Part shown: positions 36,108 through 45,199 of the stretch, one piece after another
Numbering within the stretch: the stretch's first letter is position 1
Layout of the letters: each line of letters begins with the position of its first letter
Assembly: GCA_003248755.1 (NCBI GenBank)
Contig: QFQW01000012.1
Coordinates: forward strand, 7,900-71,899
Direction of reading: 5' to 3'
Source of the DNA: Chryseobacterium sp.
Lineage (GTDB): Bacteria; Bacteroidota; Bacteroidia; Flavobacteriales; Weeksellaceae
Length of the DNA stretch: 64,000 nt
The notes under the pieces: model-generated
Seen by the model: the letters and a program-made list of their open reading frames with translations, nothing else
Databases searched by the model: none
Told to the model about the DNA's origin: nothing
Program-made: the position numbers and the translations under genes

Positions 36108-37188
36108 CGTCTGTAATTTTAAATCTTATCATTACTATTTTCCCGTTTTTCATCTGAGAATCGATTACTTCCAGGTTTTCCAGTGATGTTGTAGGAAGGG
36201 TAACCAGCGAGATGTATTTTTGTTTATCCATTGTTTCAATTCCGTAGATATCACTGTCTACAACCTGATAAATCAATGCGTTGTCACTTATAAGTTTGTT
36301 GAGCTCGTTTGTTTTTTTCTTGAAATCTGTAATTGATTTTGAATAGTAATAAAGCTGAATGGCATAGTCATTTGGTTTCAACTCTATATTTTCTGATTCC
36401 GGTGCGGTGGTCAAATCCCTGCTGACTGTATCGGTTCTGTAGAAAGGAGAAGATATTATCATCTTAAGCTTCTTACTTTTTGTTTCGTAAACAAAAGGAG
36501 AGTTGGGTTTAACTTTTTGTAGAATAGGAGATTCATTCTCTCTTATAATTTTGATATCCAGTTCTGCTTTGATAGAGGAGTTTCTGTCAGCATCTATGAA
36601 TGTATAAGTGTATTTTTTATAAAAAATATTATCATAAAAAACAAGAACTAGAACAATTGCAAACAAGAAAGCTGACATTCCTAGCCAAAGGTACCTTTTT
36701 ATAAAGTTTTGATTATTATTTTCAAAATTGATATTTTGATTAATTTCATCAAAGGCTTGATTATCTACAGAAACAAGAGGTTTTGCTGTTTTTTCCGGAA
36801 CATTGTTTTCTTCAATTTTTATCATGTCAGAAACCAGTACTTCTGTTTCATTAATGACTTTAGGTTCGGCTGGTGTAGTTTGTTCAACGGCGGCTAAAGG
36901 ATTTTTCTTTTTAAATTCAGACCAAGAATTGTAGCCTGAATAGACAGCTAATATATTTAGCATATCAATTCGGGGGATTTTTTCCTGAGAATTGTTTTTG
37001 AAATAAGTATAAAAAGTTTTTTCGCTTATGTTTCCTTTGGCCTTCTGACGGAGGTCTTCCTGAAAATAAATAATGTCAATACCTTTCCATTTGGAAATGT
37101 CATCATAAGACGGGGAATGTGTTTCAAGATATCTTTCCTGAACCGCTTTTTTTAAGGATTGAAAATATAAAAATTCTATATCTGTCAA
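36091..37188 (-). CDS. Single-pass membrane protein with possible HTH-like cytoplasmic domain
   Basis: A 365-residue protein: an N-terminal domain of about 95 residues (FQEDLRQKAKGNISEKTFYT then PRIDMLNILAVYSGYNSWSEFKKK) that looks like a small helical domain and may bind DNA or protein; a linker to about 160; one transmembrane helix at 166-185 (YLWLGMSAFLFAIVLVLVFY); and a periplasmic part of 180 residues with strand-rich content. The topology resembles membrane-bound one-component regulators such as ToxR/CadC, but no HTH signature was proven. It diverges from lipoprotein B and shares a 17-bp overlap with the following lipoprotein. Confidence 0.7.
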   Translation of the reverse strand: MTDIEFLYFQSLKKAVQERYLETHSPSYDDISKWKGIDIIYFQEDLRQKAKGNISEKTFYTYFKNNSQEKIPRIDMLNILAVYSGYNSWSEFKKKNPLAAVEQTTPAEPKVINETEVLVSDMIKIEENNVPEKTAKPLVSVDNQAFDEINQNINFENNNQNFIKRYLWLGMSAFLFAIVLVLVFYDNIFYKKYTYTFIDADRNSSIKAELDIKIIRENESPILQKVKPNSPFVYETKSKKLKMIISSPFYRTDTVSRDLTTAPESENIELKPNDYAIQLYYYSKSITDFKKKTNELNKLISDNALIYQVVDSDIYGIETMDKQKYISLVTLPTTSLENLEVIDSQMKNGKIVMIRFKITDDEKSK

Positions 37189-37247
37189 AATTGTTTATTT
37201 CTTAATTTGTTGATTTTCAGTTATGTTATTTTGTAAATCGTGTTTTA

Positions 37248-37278
37248 CAAATATATTACAATTAATTTTCAAAACAAA
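37248..37278 (-). promoter_or_regulatory. Promoter of the transmembrane/lipoprotein pair
   Basis: Plus-strand CAAATATA (37248-37255), 19 nt, CAAA (37275-37278): TTTG-N19-TATATTTG on the minus strand, a consensus match. Confidence 0.8.
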
Positions 37279-37293
37279 AATATTTTATAGATA

Positions 37294-37301
37294 TAATTTT
37301 G
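37294..37301 (+). promoter_or_regulatory. -7 element of lipoprotein B
   Basis: TAATTTTG, 51 bp before the ATG at 37353 and 16 bp past the divergent promoter's -33 box, so the two promoters may interfere. Confidence 0.55.
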
Positions 37302-37352
37302 TCCCGTTCAAATAAGGACAATCTATTAACTAACAATTTAAATTTTATTATT

Positions 37353-37562
37353 ATGAAAAAGTCATTATTCGTAGCTGCTATCGCTGCTGTAGCTCTTGTA
37401 GCTTGTAAAAAAACTGAAACTACTGATACTGCTGCTGCTGATTCTGCTAAAGTTGATTCTGCTGCTGCAACTATCGACTCTGCTGCTGCTAAGGTAGATT
37501 CAGCTGCTGCTAAAGTTGATTCAGCTGCTGCTAAAGTTGATTCAGCTGCTGCTAAAAAATAA
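37353..37562 (+). CDS. Ala-rich mini-lipoprotein B (Lpp-like)
   Basis: A 69-residue lipoprotein with the signal MKKSLFVAAIAAVALVAC, nearly identical to its paralogue at 35238 over the first 25 residues and also in DNA. The rest is a heptad array VDSAAAK repeated four times (near-identical 21-bp units gctgctgctaaagttgattc), ending AKK. A start at 37299 in the open frame is rejected because the ATG at 37353 matches the paralogue. Repeat number may vary between strains by slippage. Confidence 0.82.
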   Translation: MKKSLFVAAIAAVALVACKKTETTDTAAADSAKVDSAAATIDSAAAKVDSAAAKVDSAAAKVDSAAAKK

Positions 37563-37583
37563 TCTTAACCAAGTTAAGAAATT

Positions 37584-37612
37584 AAGCCACTTCTTAAGGA
37601 GTGGCTTTTTTT
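37584..37612 (+). terminator. Terminator after lipoprotein B
   Basis: The stem AAGCCACT / AGTGGCTT is followed by a T-run. Confidence 0.8.
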
Positions 37613-37637
37613 ATTATGTACTATTAAGTTATAAATC

Positions 37638-39870
37638 TTATTTTATTATAATGATTTTTTCAGAATAAACTTTGTTATCAATTTCATATTTCAATAGATA
37701 GTTTCCTTTTGGATATTCTGAAACATTAATCTGTAGTTTTTTGTCTGATGCATTACTACTAATTGCCTGCAACAATTTCCCTGTTAAATCATAAAATAAA
37801 ACTTGATTTGGTTTCATATTTTCCCAAGTTAGATTCACAATGTCTTTTGAAGGAACTGGATAAATACTAATTCCATTTTTCTTGAAAGTTGCTACACCTA
37901 ATGTTTTAACTTCAACTGTCGATTGATATGGTATAAAGTTTTGTTTGGTAGCTGTTATCTTTAAAGCTTCTCCATCAGCAATTCCATTCAGATCAAATAT
38001 AACATTTCCATTTTTACTATGAGCAGTTCCAATAATATTTCCATTTTTAGTAAGAGAAACAACCGCATCAGATTCTTCACAAAGAATGGTGAGCTTCTGC
38101 GAAGCCGGGTCAATCTGGTTTGGATGCTGCAATTCTAAATTCTTCGTTGTATCATTTCTGAAAACAACAGATGGATCACCAAACAGAACCCAAGTCTGCA
38201 TTACTTCAATAGCAGTATCAGAATTATTATAGCTATCCAACATTCCTATTTGCGAGTTGTAAAACAATCCTCCAATGGTTTCTTTTTTATTATTTTCATA
38301 GACTTCTGTAAGGATATTCGTCATCTCATCCTGTGTTTCCATCGGTTCTGCCCAAGCCATTAGAATTGTAGAAGCCGCTGTAGCAATAGAACCAGCAGGA
38401 GAATTGTTATAACTTACCGACATCAAATCCTCTGCAAGACAAGTTTTCCCAACAAATGTTCCATTATTACATGCTACGGAAACTACAAAAGGATACATTC
38501 CATTGTTCTTCAATTGCTTTACATAATTTGAAGTATAGTTCCCTGTTACCATCAGATTCAAGTCACCGTGCCCTGTATAATTGAAAATCCAGTTCCCGCA
38601 TTCATTGCATTATTGATCATTGTTGGCGTTGGTTCACCTGTTGCATCTTCTCCACCTTGTGAACCTTGATAAAACTCGTAAACAGTTTGATAACCATAAT
38701 CTTTCAATTGAGTTCTGATCTTTCTGAGATGCACATAATCTGCTTCTCCATCGTTTCCATATCCATTTCCTTCATTAGAACCAATCCCGATTGCATTCTT
38801 CATCCAATCTCCGGCAAGAGGATTTTTCTCATACTCCAGAATTCGATCTGTCATAGTTTTGATTCCAACACTATTTCCCGATAATCTTCCTACAAAAGCT
38901 TCCGGATAATAATCATTGGTCAATTGTCCGTAATATGAGTCGCTCCAATGCTGTTCTCCACCATAATAACCATAAGTATGAGAAGGAATATCTCCGGAAT
39001 CTCCCACTAAAAGGATATAAACCAAATTAGGATTCGATTGATAAAAATTGGTGATATAATTTTTGATGGCTGTATCAGTAGTTCCTGTCGTAGTCGTATT
39101 TACAACTGTTGTTTTGATGCCTTTTTCTCTCTTCCAATTTACTAAAGAATTTAATTGATTTTCAAAGATGGTGCTGTAATAATCAACAAATCTCCCTCTT
39201 CTTTTGCTGGAGTATATTTGTCTGAGGTTAAATGATTAAGATAATGCTTGGAATAAATATCATTAAAGAAAGTATTATCTGTTTTCTTAGAAACAATTTC
39301 ATTCATTCCTTTTTTGTCATTCAAAATAACTTCTACTCTTAGATTTTTATATACTCTAAGTTTGTGCTGAACAGGATTATATTGATAAGGGTAAAGTGAA
39401 AACGTAACGCCTCTTGTATTTCTAAGAATGTGAGGATTTCCAAACTGGGCTAATTTTCCAGGAAAGAAATCATCTTTCTTATAAATCTCTCCAAAGACAT
39501 ATGGAATCGTTTCTGGGTTAATATTCCTTTTTAAATTTCCTTTGGAAGGAACAATATCAATATTTTCGATGTCTTCGTAGCTGTCATATACTATTTTGTA
39601 ATCGAAGTTTCCTCGTTCCGGAAGCTGAATGGATTTGGAGAAATAAGGCATCGCAGGATTTCCTGCTTCTGACATCAGAACCGAATATTGTCTGGAAAAA
39701 GTATGGTAATTTTTACCATTGATATTTTTCTCCGTTTTCTCAAAATGATTGAGTTCAAAATCAACAGTAATAGTTTGGTTATCAGAATTTATTAATTTAA
39801 AATCTTGTGCAAACGATTTACCAGAAAGAAAAATTAATATTAAAGAGGAAAAGAGTATATTTTTTCTCAT
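37638..39870 (-). pseudogene. Gingipain-type (C25) protease with sorting domain, two frameshifts
   Basis: Three frames align end to end as one protein of about 744 residues. Part one (39870-39151) has a signal peptide and the C25 propeptide, ending GDLLIITAPS; part two runs from about 39163 in the next frame (ENQLNSLVNWKREKGI ... VYILLVGDSGD, AFVGRLS); part three (38561-37638) contains the catalytic Cys in SVACNNGTF, the segment WVLFGDPSV, and a sorting domain ending PKGNYLLKYEIDNKVYSEK. The catalytic His segment NYTGHGD spans the second break. Each break is a missing base near a short A/T run (39164-39166 and 38584-38590). It is either a decayed gene or assembly error. Confidence 0.85.
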
Positions 39871-39947
39871 AGGCTTTTACTTTTTTATCAAATATATAAA
39901 TTATAACCTAATTCAGTTTATATATTTCAATAAAAAGTAAAATTTAG

Positions 39948-40580
39948 CTACATTTCATCATTCTGATCATAACCATAAAATTTGGGGATTTGCCAATGAT
40001 ACTTTACAGCTAAAGTCCTGATTGTAACAATCAAGAGAATCGTAAAAATTTGAATCAGTCCGTAAGAGAGAATAGAATATTTTGATAGTAGCAAAAATAT
40101 TCCACCTCCGATAATACAAGCGGTTGCATAAATTTCTTTTCGGAAAACCAACGGAATTCTATTCAATAAAATGTCTCGGATAATTCCTCCAAAACAACCG
40201 GTTATAGTTCCCAAAGTCAAGCATATTAATGGATGAAGACCTTCATTCAATCCTTTTTGGATTCCAATAATGGTGAATAATCCCAGTCCAAAACTATCAA
40301 AAATAAATAATGTCACTTTGAAGTTCTTCTCGATGGATTTGAAAACCATAGAAAATACGCAAGTGAAGAATATCAATGAACAAGTCAACATATCGGTCAT
40401 CCAGAAAACAGGAACGTCCAAAAGCAAATCTCTTACGGTTCCGCCTCCAACAGAAGTCACAAAAGCAATAATCAAAACACCGAAGGGGTCAAGACGCTTC
40501 TGCATTGCCGCAAAACTTCCCGACATTGCAAAAGAAATGGTTCCTAAAACCTCGATGATAAAATTGAATTGTTCGTGCAC
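39948..40580 (-). CDS. TRIC/UPF0126 family cation channel
   Basis: A 210-residue inner-membrane protein of the YadS/YicG (UPF0126) family, related to trimeric intracellular cation channels. Seven hydrophobic helices, with the two glycine-rich halves VTSVGGGTVRDLLL and GTITGCFGGIIRDILL, the family hallmark internal repeat. Potassium or other cation conduction is the family role. Bordered by TGATAAATGATA-type repeats upstream of its start. Confidence 0.9.
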   Translation of the reverse strand: MHEQFNFIIEVLGTISFAMSGSFAAMQKRLDPFGVLIIAFVTSVGGGTVRDLLLDVPVFWMTDMLTCSLIFFTCVFSMVFKSIEKNFKVTLFIFDSFGLGLFTIIGIQKGLNEGLHPLICLTLGTITGCFGGIIRDILLNRIPLVFRKEIYATACIIGGGIFLLLSKYSILSYGLIQIFTILLIVTIRTLAVKYHWQIPKFYGYDQNDEM

Positions 40581-40589
40581 GTTTTTATG

Positions 40590-40690
40590 ATTGACTGTTG
40601 ATAAATGATAATTGATAAAATCTAAATATAATAATTAATCATTCATCTATTATAATTAATCATTCATCTATTATAATTTATCATTTATAT
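40590..40690. repeat. AT-rich intergenic repeat block with 21-bp tandem unit
   Basis: TGATAAATGATAATTGATAA is followed by two perfect copies of a 21-bp unit (40631-40651 and 40652-40672, starting ATAATTAATCATTCATC) and a partial third, ending TTTATCATTTAT. This belongs to the same family as blocks at 25371, 25892, 41460 and 55268. Confidence 0.75.
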
Positions 40691-41449
40691 TCCTAGTTCT
40701 ACAAGAACAGGACAATGGTCAGAATGCTTGACTTCTGCTAAGATGACAGCTCTTGTTAACTTATCTTTCAATGGTTCGGAAACAAAATTGTAGTCCAAAC
40801 GCCAGCCTTTGTTTCTTGCTCTGGAACCTGCTCTGTAACTCCACCAAGAATATTGGTCCGGTTGGTCATTGAAATATCTGAAACTATCAGTCAAACTATT
40901 TTCATTCATAAAGTTGGTCATCCATTCCCGTTCCATTGGGAGAAATCCTGAAGTGTTTGCCAAGCCAATTGGATTATGAATATCGATTGCTTCGTGACAG
41001 ATGTTGAAATCTCCGCTGATAATTAGATTCGGGATGGTTTTTCTGAGTTCTTTGATATAAGCCAGAAAATCGAAACAGAATTGCATTTTAAAATCCAATC
41101 TCTCAATATTGGAAGCCGACGGAACATAAACCGAGATTACAGAAAACCCGTCGAAATCTGCGCGGATAACTCTTCCTTCGTTATCATAACTTTCAATTCC
41201 ACAACCGTATTCTATGTGGTTCGGTTTTACTTTTGAAGCAATCCCTACACCGCTGTAACCTTTCCTAACTGCAGAATGCCAGTAACTATGATAGCCTAAT
41301 TTTTCAAAACTATCAATGTCAATCTGGTCATTTCCCGCCTTACTTTCCTGAATACAAATTACATCCGGATTTGCAACATTGAGCCAGCCTAAAAAGTCTT
41401 TTGTAAATGCGGCTCGGATTCCGTTGACGTTGTAGGAAATGATTTTCAT
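40685..41449 (-). CDS. xth: Exodeoxyribonuclease III
   Basis: A 254-residue AP endonuclease/3' exonuclease of base-excision repair. Catalytic parts: SYNVNGIRAAF at the start, ICIQESKA (metal Glu), GDFNICHE, and HSDHCPVLVEL at the end. The length is normal for the ExoIII group. Flanked on both sides by intergenic repeats, and the start codon lies next to another TGATAAATGATA block. Confidence 0.95.
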   Translation of the reverse strand: MKIISYNVNGIRAAFTKDFLGWLNVANPDVICIQESKAGNDQIDIDSFEKLGYHSYWHSAVRKGYSGVGIASKVKPNHIEYGCGIESYDNEGRVIRADFDGFSVISVYVPSASNIERLDFKMQFCFDFLAYIKELRKTIPNLIISGDFNICHEAIDIHNPIGLANTSGFLPMEREWMTNFMNENSLTDSFRYFNDQPDQYSWWSYRAGSRARNKGWRLDYNFVSEPLKDKLTRAVILAEVKHSDHCPVLVELGI

Positions 41450-41535
41450 TTTATTATAATTGATAAATGATAGTTGATAAATGAGTTTTCAAAGTTCGGG
41501 ATTTTGATTTGAATTTTAAAAAGAAATGTCGGATT

Positions 41536-41568
41536 AGCCTTGTCAAGGTTCTGAACCTTGACAAGGCT
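41536..41568. repeat. 33-bp palindrome
   Basis: AGCCTTGTCAAGGTTC, one base, then its exact complement. No T-run follows, so it is more likely a REP-like repeat than a terminator. Confidence 0.8.
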
Positions 41569-41605
41569 TAAATCGAAACGTAAAAAGAAATACAAATCCT
41601 CAACA

Positions 41606-41712
41606 TAGCCCCGATAGGAACGGCATCCTTTTTTGCTTTCTGATGCAAATGCTCCTTTGATGACAAATGGTTCTGAAAGCAAAAAAGATATAGTGGATAG
41701 CGGGTGGGACAA
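41606..41712 (+). ncRNA. Structured intergenic element, copy A
   Basis: The left arm AGCCCCGATAGGAACGGCAT, a long hairpin (TTTTTTGCTTTC at 629-640 pairing with GAAAGCAAAAAA at 675-686), and right arm AGTGGATAGCGGGTGGGAC. The arms and order match copy B at 58406-58494. I recall this element as common in Flavobacteriia intergenic DNA. Whether it is transcribed is unknown. Confidence 0.6.
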
Positions 41713-41755
41713 GTGAAAAGAATGACCAAACATCTTGCTCCTGAAACAAGAAAAA

Positions 41756-41781
41756 GGCGGAAAAAGTTGCCTCTTTCCGCC
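41756..41781 (-). terminator. Terminator of porX
   Basis: Minus-strand stem GGCGGAAA / TTTCCGCC followed by TTTTTC, 34 bp after the porX stop. Confidence 0.8.
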
Positions 41782-41814
41782 CAATAAACCCAAATCAAAT
41801 AAACTATGAAAAAA

Positions 41815-43359
41815 CTACTTGGGTTCTAGGATACTTATCGGGATAATGACCTCCTCTAGGGAAATCCCGCCGTGCTGATAAGTGTCTTTGTAATAATTCA
41901 CAAAGTGATTATAGTTCTTCGGGTATGCTAAAAATATATTGTTCTTTGCGAAAATATATTTGGAACTCAGATTGCCTTTTGGTAGAAAAAGCTTGTCCGG
42001 ATTGTTAATCGCCCAAACATCTTTGTCCTCGTAAGTCAAACTTCGTCCAGTTTTGTATCTTATATTAGTAGATGTTTCTCTGTCACCTACTACCTTACTA
42101 GGTTTTTTAACATAAATTGTGCCGTGGTCGGTTGTAATGACCAATTTGAATCCATTTTCTGCGGCAGTTTTTATAATTTTTATTAAAGATGAATTTTCGA
42201 ACCAGTTATAAGTCAAAGACCTGAATGTTTTGTCATCTCTAATTAATTGATTTACAATATTATTATCGGTTTTTGCATGAGACAAAATATCTATAAAGTT
42301 GTAGACGATAACTAATAAATCATTGTTCTTGTGTTGATTGAAATCTTCTAAAATCTTTCTTTCAAAGTCCGAATTCAGGATTTTCAAGTATTTCATTGAT
42401 TTGCTGGACAATCCTAAACGTTTCATCTGGTCTTCCAGGAAATCTCTCTCGTGTTCATTTTTGTTACCTTCTTCATTATCATTGAACCAATATTCCGGGA
42501 ATCTTTTTTCGATTTCTGATGGCATCAGACCTGCAAAAAATGAGTTTCTTGCATATTGGGTCGCTGTTGGCAAAATACTGAAATAGTAATCCTCCGAAGT
42601 TTTATTATAGAACTTTGTGAACAAAGGCTCTATGACTTTCCATTGGTCGTATCTCAGATTATCAATCATCAACAGAAGGACTTTTTCTTTTTCCAATTCC
42701 GGCTTCACTTTATCTTTGAAAAGCGTGTGGCTCATCATCGGTTTATCGTTGCTGTGAAGCCAATCTTCATAATTATTTTCGATGAATTTTGAAAACTGGA
42801 TATTGGCTTCTTCTTTTTGATTTTGTAGCAAGTCCGCAAACTCATTATCCGAAACTTTATCGAATTTTACCTCCCAACTTAAGATTTTCTTATAGTATTC
42901 TGCCCAGTCTTGATAAGTTCTGAGATATGACAACTCCATACTCAGATTACGGAATTCTTGTTGATAATCTACAATTGTTTTCTGCTCTACGAGAGATTCA
43001 CTTTGCAATATTTTCTTAAGTGATAAAAGAACTTGGTTTGGATTTACCGGTTTCAGGATATAATCCTCAATTTGAGAACCGATTGCCTGTTCCATAATGT
43101 GCTCTTCTTCACTTTTTGTCACCATTACAATCTTGAGCGCATTGTCTTTTTCTTTGATCATAGGAATTGCTTCCAAGCCAGAAATTCCTGGCATATTTTC
43201 GTCAAGAAGAGTTAACTCGAACTTTTGCCGATCAATCAATTCCAAAGCCTCGTTCACGTTATTAACAGGCGTCACATTGTAACCTTTGTTTTCCAAAAAG
43301 ACAATATGAGGTTTGAGAAGATCTACTTCGTCATCGATCCATAAAATTTTTCCTGACAT
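41815..43359 (-). CDS. porX: Type IX secretion regulator PorX
   Basis: A 514-residue response regulator with an alkaline-phosphatase-like (PglZ) output domain. The receiver has WIDDEVD, phospho-acceptor Asp in LTLLDENMPG and the Lys in YILKPVNP; the middle is a helical bundle; the output domain has LLLMIDNLRYDQW, ILPTATQYARNSF and VITTDHGTIYV, typical of the metal-binding phosphatase fold. PorX controls T9SS genes with PorY and a sigma factor. PorY is not in the window. Confidence 0.94.
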   Translation of the reverse strand: MSGKILWIDDEVDLLKPHIVFLENKGYNVTPVNNVNEALELIDRQKFELTLLDENMPGISGLEAIPMIKEKDNALKIVMVTKSEEEHIMEQAIGSQIEDYILKPVNPNQVLLSLKKILQSESLVEQKTIVDYQQEFRNLSMELSYLRTYQDWAEYYKKILSWEVKFDKVSDNEFADLLQNQKEEANIQFSKFIENNYEDWLHSNDKPMMSHTLFKDKVKPELEKEKVLLLMIDNLRYDQWKVIEPLFTKFYNKTSEDYYFSILPTATQYARNSFFAGLMPSEIEKRFPEYWFNDNEEGNKNEHERDFLEDQMKRLGLSSKSMKYLKILNSDFERKILEDFNQHKNNDLLVIVYNFIDILSHAKTDNNIVNQLIRDDKTFRSLTYNWFENSSLIKIIKTAAENGFKLVITTDHGTIYVKKPSKVVGDRETSTNIRYKTGRSLTYEDKDVWAINNPDKLFLPKGNLSSKYIFAKNNIFLAYPKNYNHFVNYYKDTYQHGGISLEEVIIPISILEPK

Positions 43360-43503
43360 ATATTTTTATTTGTTTTCTAAGTATCAAAATTATGACCAAA
43401 ATATCATAATAATCTTTTAAATAACAGATTTGATGCGTTAAATATTAGTTAAAGAAAATTTTATTCTTGAAACTAATAAACTCAATCGGTTTTGGTCATA
43501 AAA

Positions 43504-43527
43504 AAACAGACTTTTTTAAGTCTGTTT
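43504..43527 (-). terminator. Terminator of rng
   Basis: Stem AAACAGACTT / AAGTCTGTTT with loop TTTT and a minus-strand T-run of seven. Confidence 0.85.
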
Positions 43528-43535
43528 ATAATTTG

Positions 43536-45092
43536 TTAATTGGAGAAACTCATCAATTCCTTCTTCTGAGCGTTGTAGAGATGAAACTCCAGCATTTTGA
43601 AAGAATCTCTCGGGATGATGGTTACCCATTTTTTGTACTTCAAAAACCATTTGTTTTGGATGCTTGCCAATCCTTTGGTCAGATAAGCTTCCACAAATGG
43701 ATGTACGTGTAGGAAAAGCTTCCCTTTTTCTGTCTGCATAATGGTTCTTATAGAATCTTCCATTTTTTCGACAATTACGATTGGAGCGATGATCTCGCCG
43801 TCTTTGTTGGGGTTCTCTTCAGATGTTTCGATGTGCTTTTCTGCGCGCACACGTTGTCTTGTCATCTGGATCAAACCAAATTTTGAAGGTGGCAAGATCT
43901 TATGTCTTGCTTTGTCACGCTTCATTTCTTCACGAAAATGTTCGTATAATTCCTTTCTGTGTTCGGGGTCGGTCATATCGATAAAATCGACAACGATTAT
44001 TCCTCCCATATCTCGCAGACGCAACTGTCTTGCGATTTCTGTTGCTGCCATTTTGTTGACAGTCAAACCGTGGGTTTTGTTGGTAGATGATGATGAAATA
44101 TTATTTCCGGAATTCACATCTACAACGTGTAGTGCCTCTGTGTGTTCAATCACAAGATAAGCACCTTTGGAAGCCGGAATATTGACATGTTTTCCAAAAC
44201 TTTGCTTAAGTTGCTTCTCTACATTGTAATATTCCAAAAGTGGAATATGCGAGTCGTAAAACTGAACAATATTTTTACGTTCCGGTGCGATGACTTCGAT
44301 ATAGGATTTCATATCCTCAACCATTTTTTCGTCATCACAAATGATGCTTACGAAATCTTGGTTAAAGTTATCCCTCAGAATCGAAGATGCTTTGTCTTCC
44401 TCATTCAGAACTTTGCTAGGAACTTTGTTTTTCTGAATATTCTTGAATGTCGATTCCCACTTTTTCACCAGCTGATTCATATCATTATGAAGTTCAGCTA
44501 CTTTTTTCCCTTCTGCAACAGTTCTGATAATCACGCCGAAACCTTCAGGACGAATACTTTCTATCAAAGTTTTCAGTCTGGTTTTTTCTTCCGGATTACT
44601 TACTTTTTTGGATACAGAAATCTTGTTATCAAAAGGAATCAGAACCAGAAAACGCCCTGTAAGAGAAATCTGCGTAGAGATTCTCGGCCCTTTTGTAGAA
44701 ATTGGTTCTTTTGTAATCTGTAATAATACCAAATCTCCTGCTGTAAGCACTTTATCAACAGTTCCCAGCTTGTCTATATCTTTTGAAGTTTCAAAATTTT
44801 TGAGACTCGGAGATTGTTGTTTTTTTGAAATTGTATTCTTGAGAAATTTCTGGTAAGAAAGGAATTGCGGACCCAAATCCTGATAATGCAAAAACGCATC
44901 TTTGTCTGTTCCAATGTTGACAAATGCGGCATTAAGATTGGGTGCCAGTTTTTTAATTTTACCTAAAAAAAGGTCACCGACTACGAAATCGGTTTTTGTT
45001 TCTTGTTCGTGAAGTTCAAAAAGGCGGCCATCTTCCAATAAAGCAATTTTTGAAGCATCTCCCTCATTGGAAATAATCAGTTCTTTTTTCAT
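43536..45092 (-). CDS. rng: Ribonuclease G/E
   Basis: An endoribonuclease of 518 residues that processes rRNA and mRNA. The start at 45092 (MKKELIISNEG) replaces a longer open frame. It has an S1-like RNA-binding part (AFVNIGTDKDAFLHYQDL), and catalytic acidic residues in VVDVNSGN and GGIIVVDFIDMTDPEHR. The C-terminal tail lacks a long RNase E scaffold, so it is RNase G-like. It is followed upstream by a tiny basic gene (45200-45292) and HU. Confidence 0.92.
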   Translation of the reverse strand: MKKELIISNEGDASKIALLEDGRLFELHEQETKTDFVVGDLFLGKIKKLAPNLNAAFVNIGTDKDAFLHYQDLGPQFLSYQKFLKNTISKKQQSPSLKNFETSKDIDKLGTVDKVLTAGDLVLLQITKEPISTKGPRISTQISLTGRFLVLIPFDNKISVSKKVSNPEEKTRLKTLIESIRPEGFGVIIRTVAEGKKVAELHNDMNQLVKKWESTFKNIQKNKVPSKVLNEEDKASSILRDNFNQDFVSIICDDEKMVEDMKSYIEVIAPERKNIVQFYDSHIPLLEYYNVEKQLKQSFGKHVNIPASKGAYLVIEHTEALHVVDVNSGNNISSSSTNKTHGLTVNKMAATEIARQLRLRDMGGIIVVDFIDMTDPEHRKELYEHFREEMKRDKARHKILPPSKFGLIQMTRQRVRAEKHIETSEENPNKDGEIIAPIVIVEKMEDSIRTIMQTEKGKLFLHVHPFVEAYLTKGLASIQNKWFLKYKKWVTIIPRDSFKMLEFHLYNAQKKELMSFSN

Positions 45093-45199
45093 AACTTCAT
45101 AAAAAGGTTTTATTAAAATTAGGTTGTAAATATAAAACAAAAATATAGCTGGCAAGATGCCAACTATATTTAATATGTTTAAGACTCAAAAAGGCTAAA

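Larger units (their letters stand above)
41450..41814. other. Repeat-rich intergenic region between xth and porX
   Basis: The region holds a TGATAAATGATAG-type repeat (41460-41482), a long palindrome (41536-41568), a structured element also present near rpsP (41606-41712), and the porX terminator. Small open frames in it do not look like genes. Confidence 0.75.

Noticed and set aside
41446..41798. Two overlapping open frames on the minus strand between xth and porX
   Set aside because: They run across the palindrome and structured element and have no start context or family resemblance.
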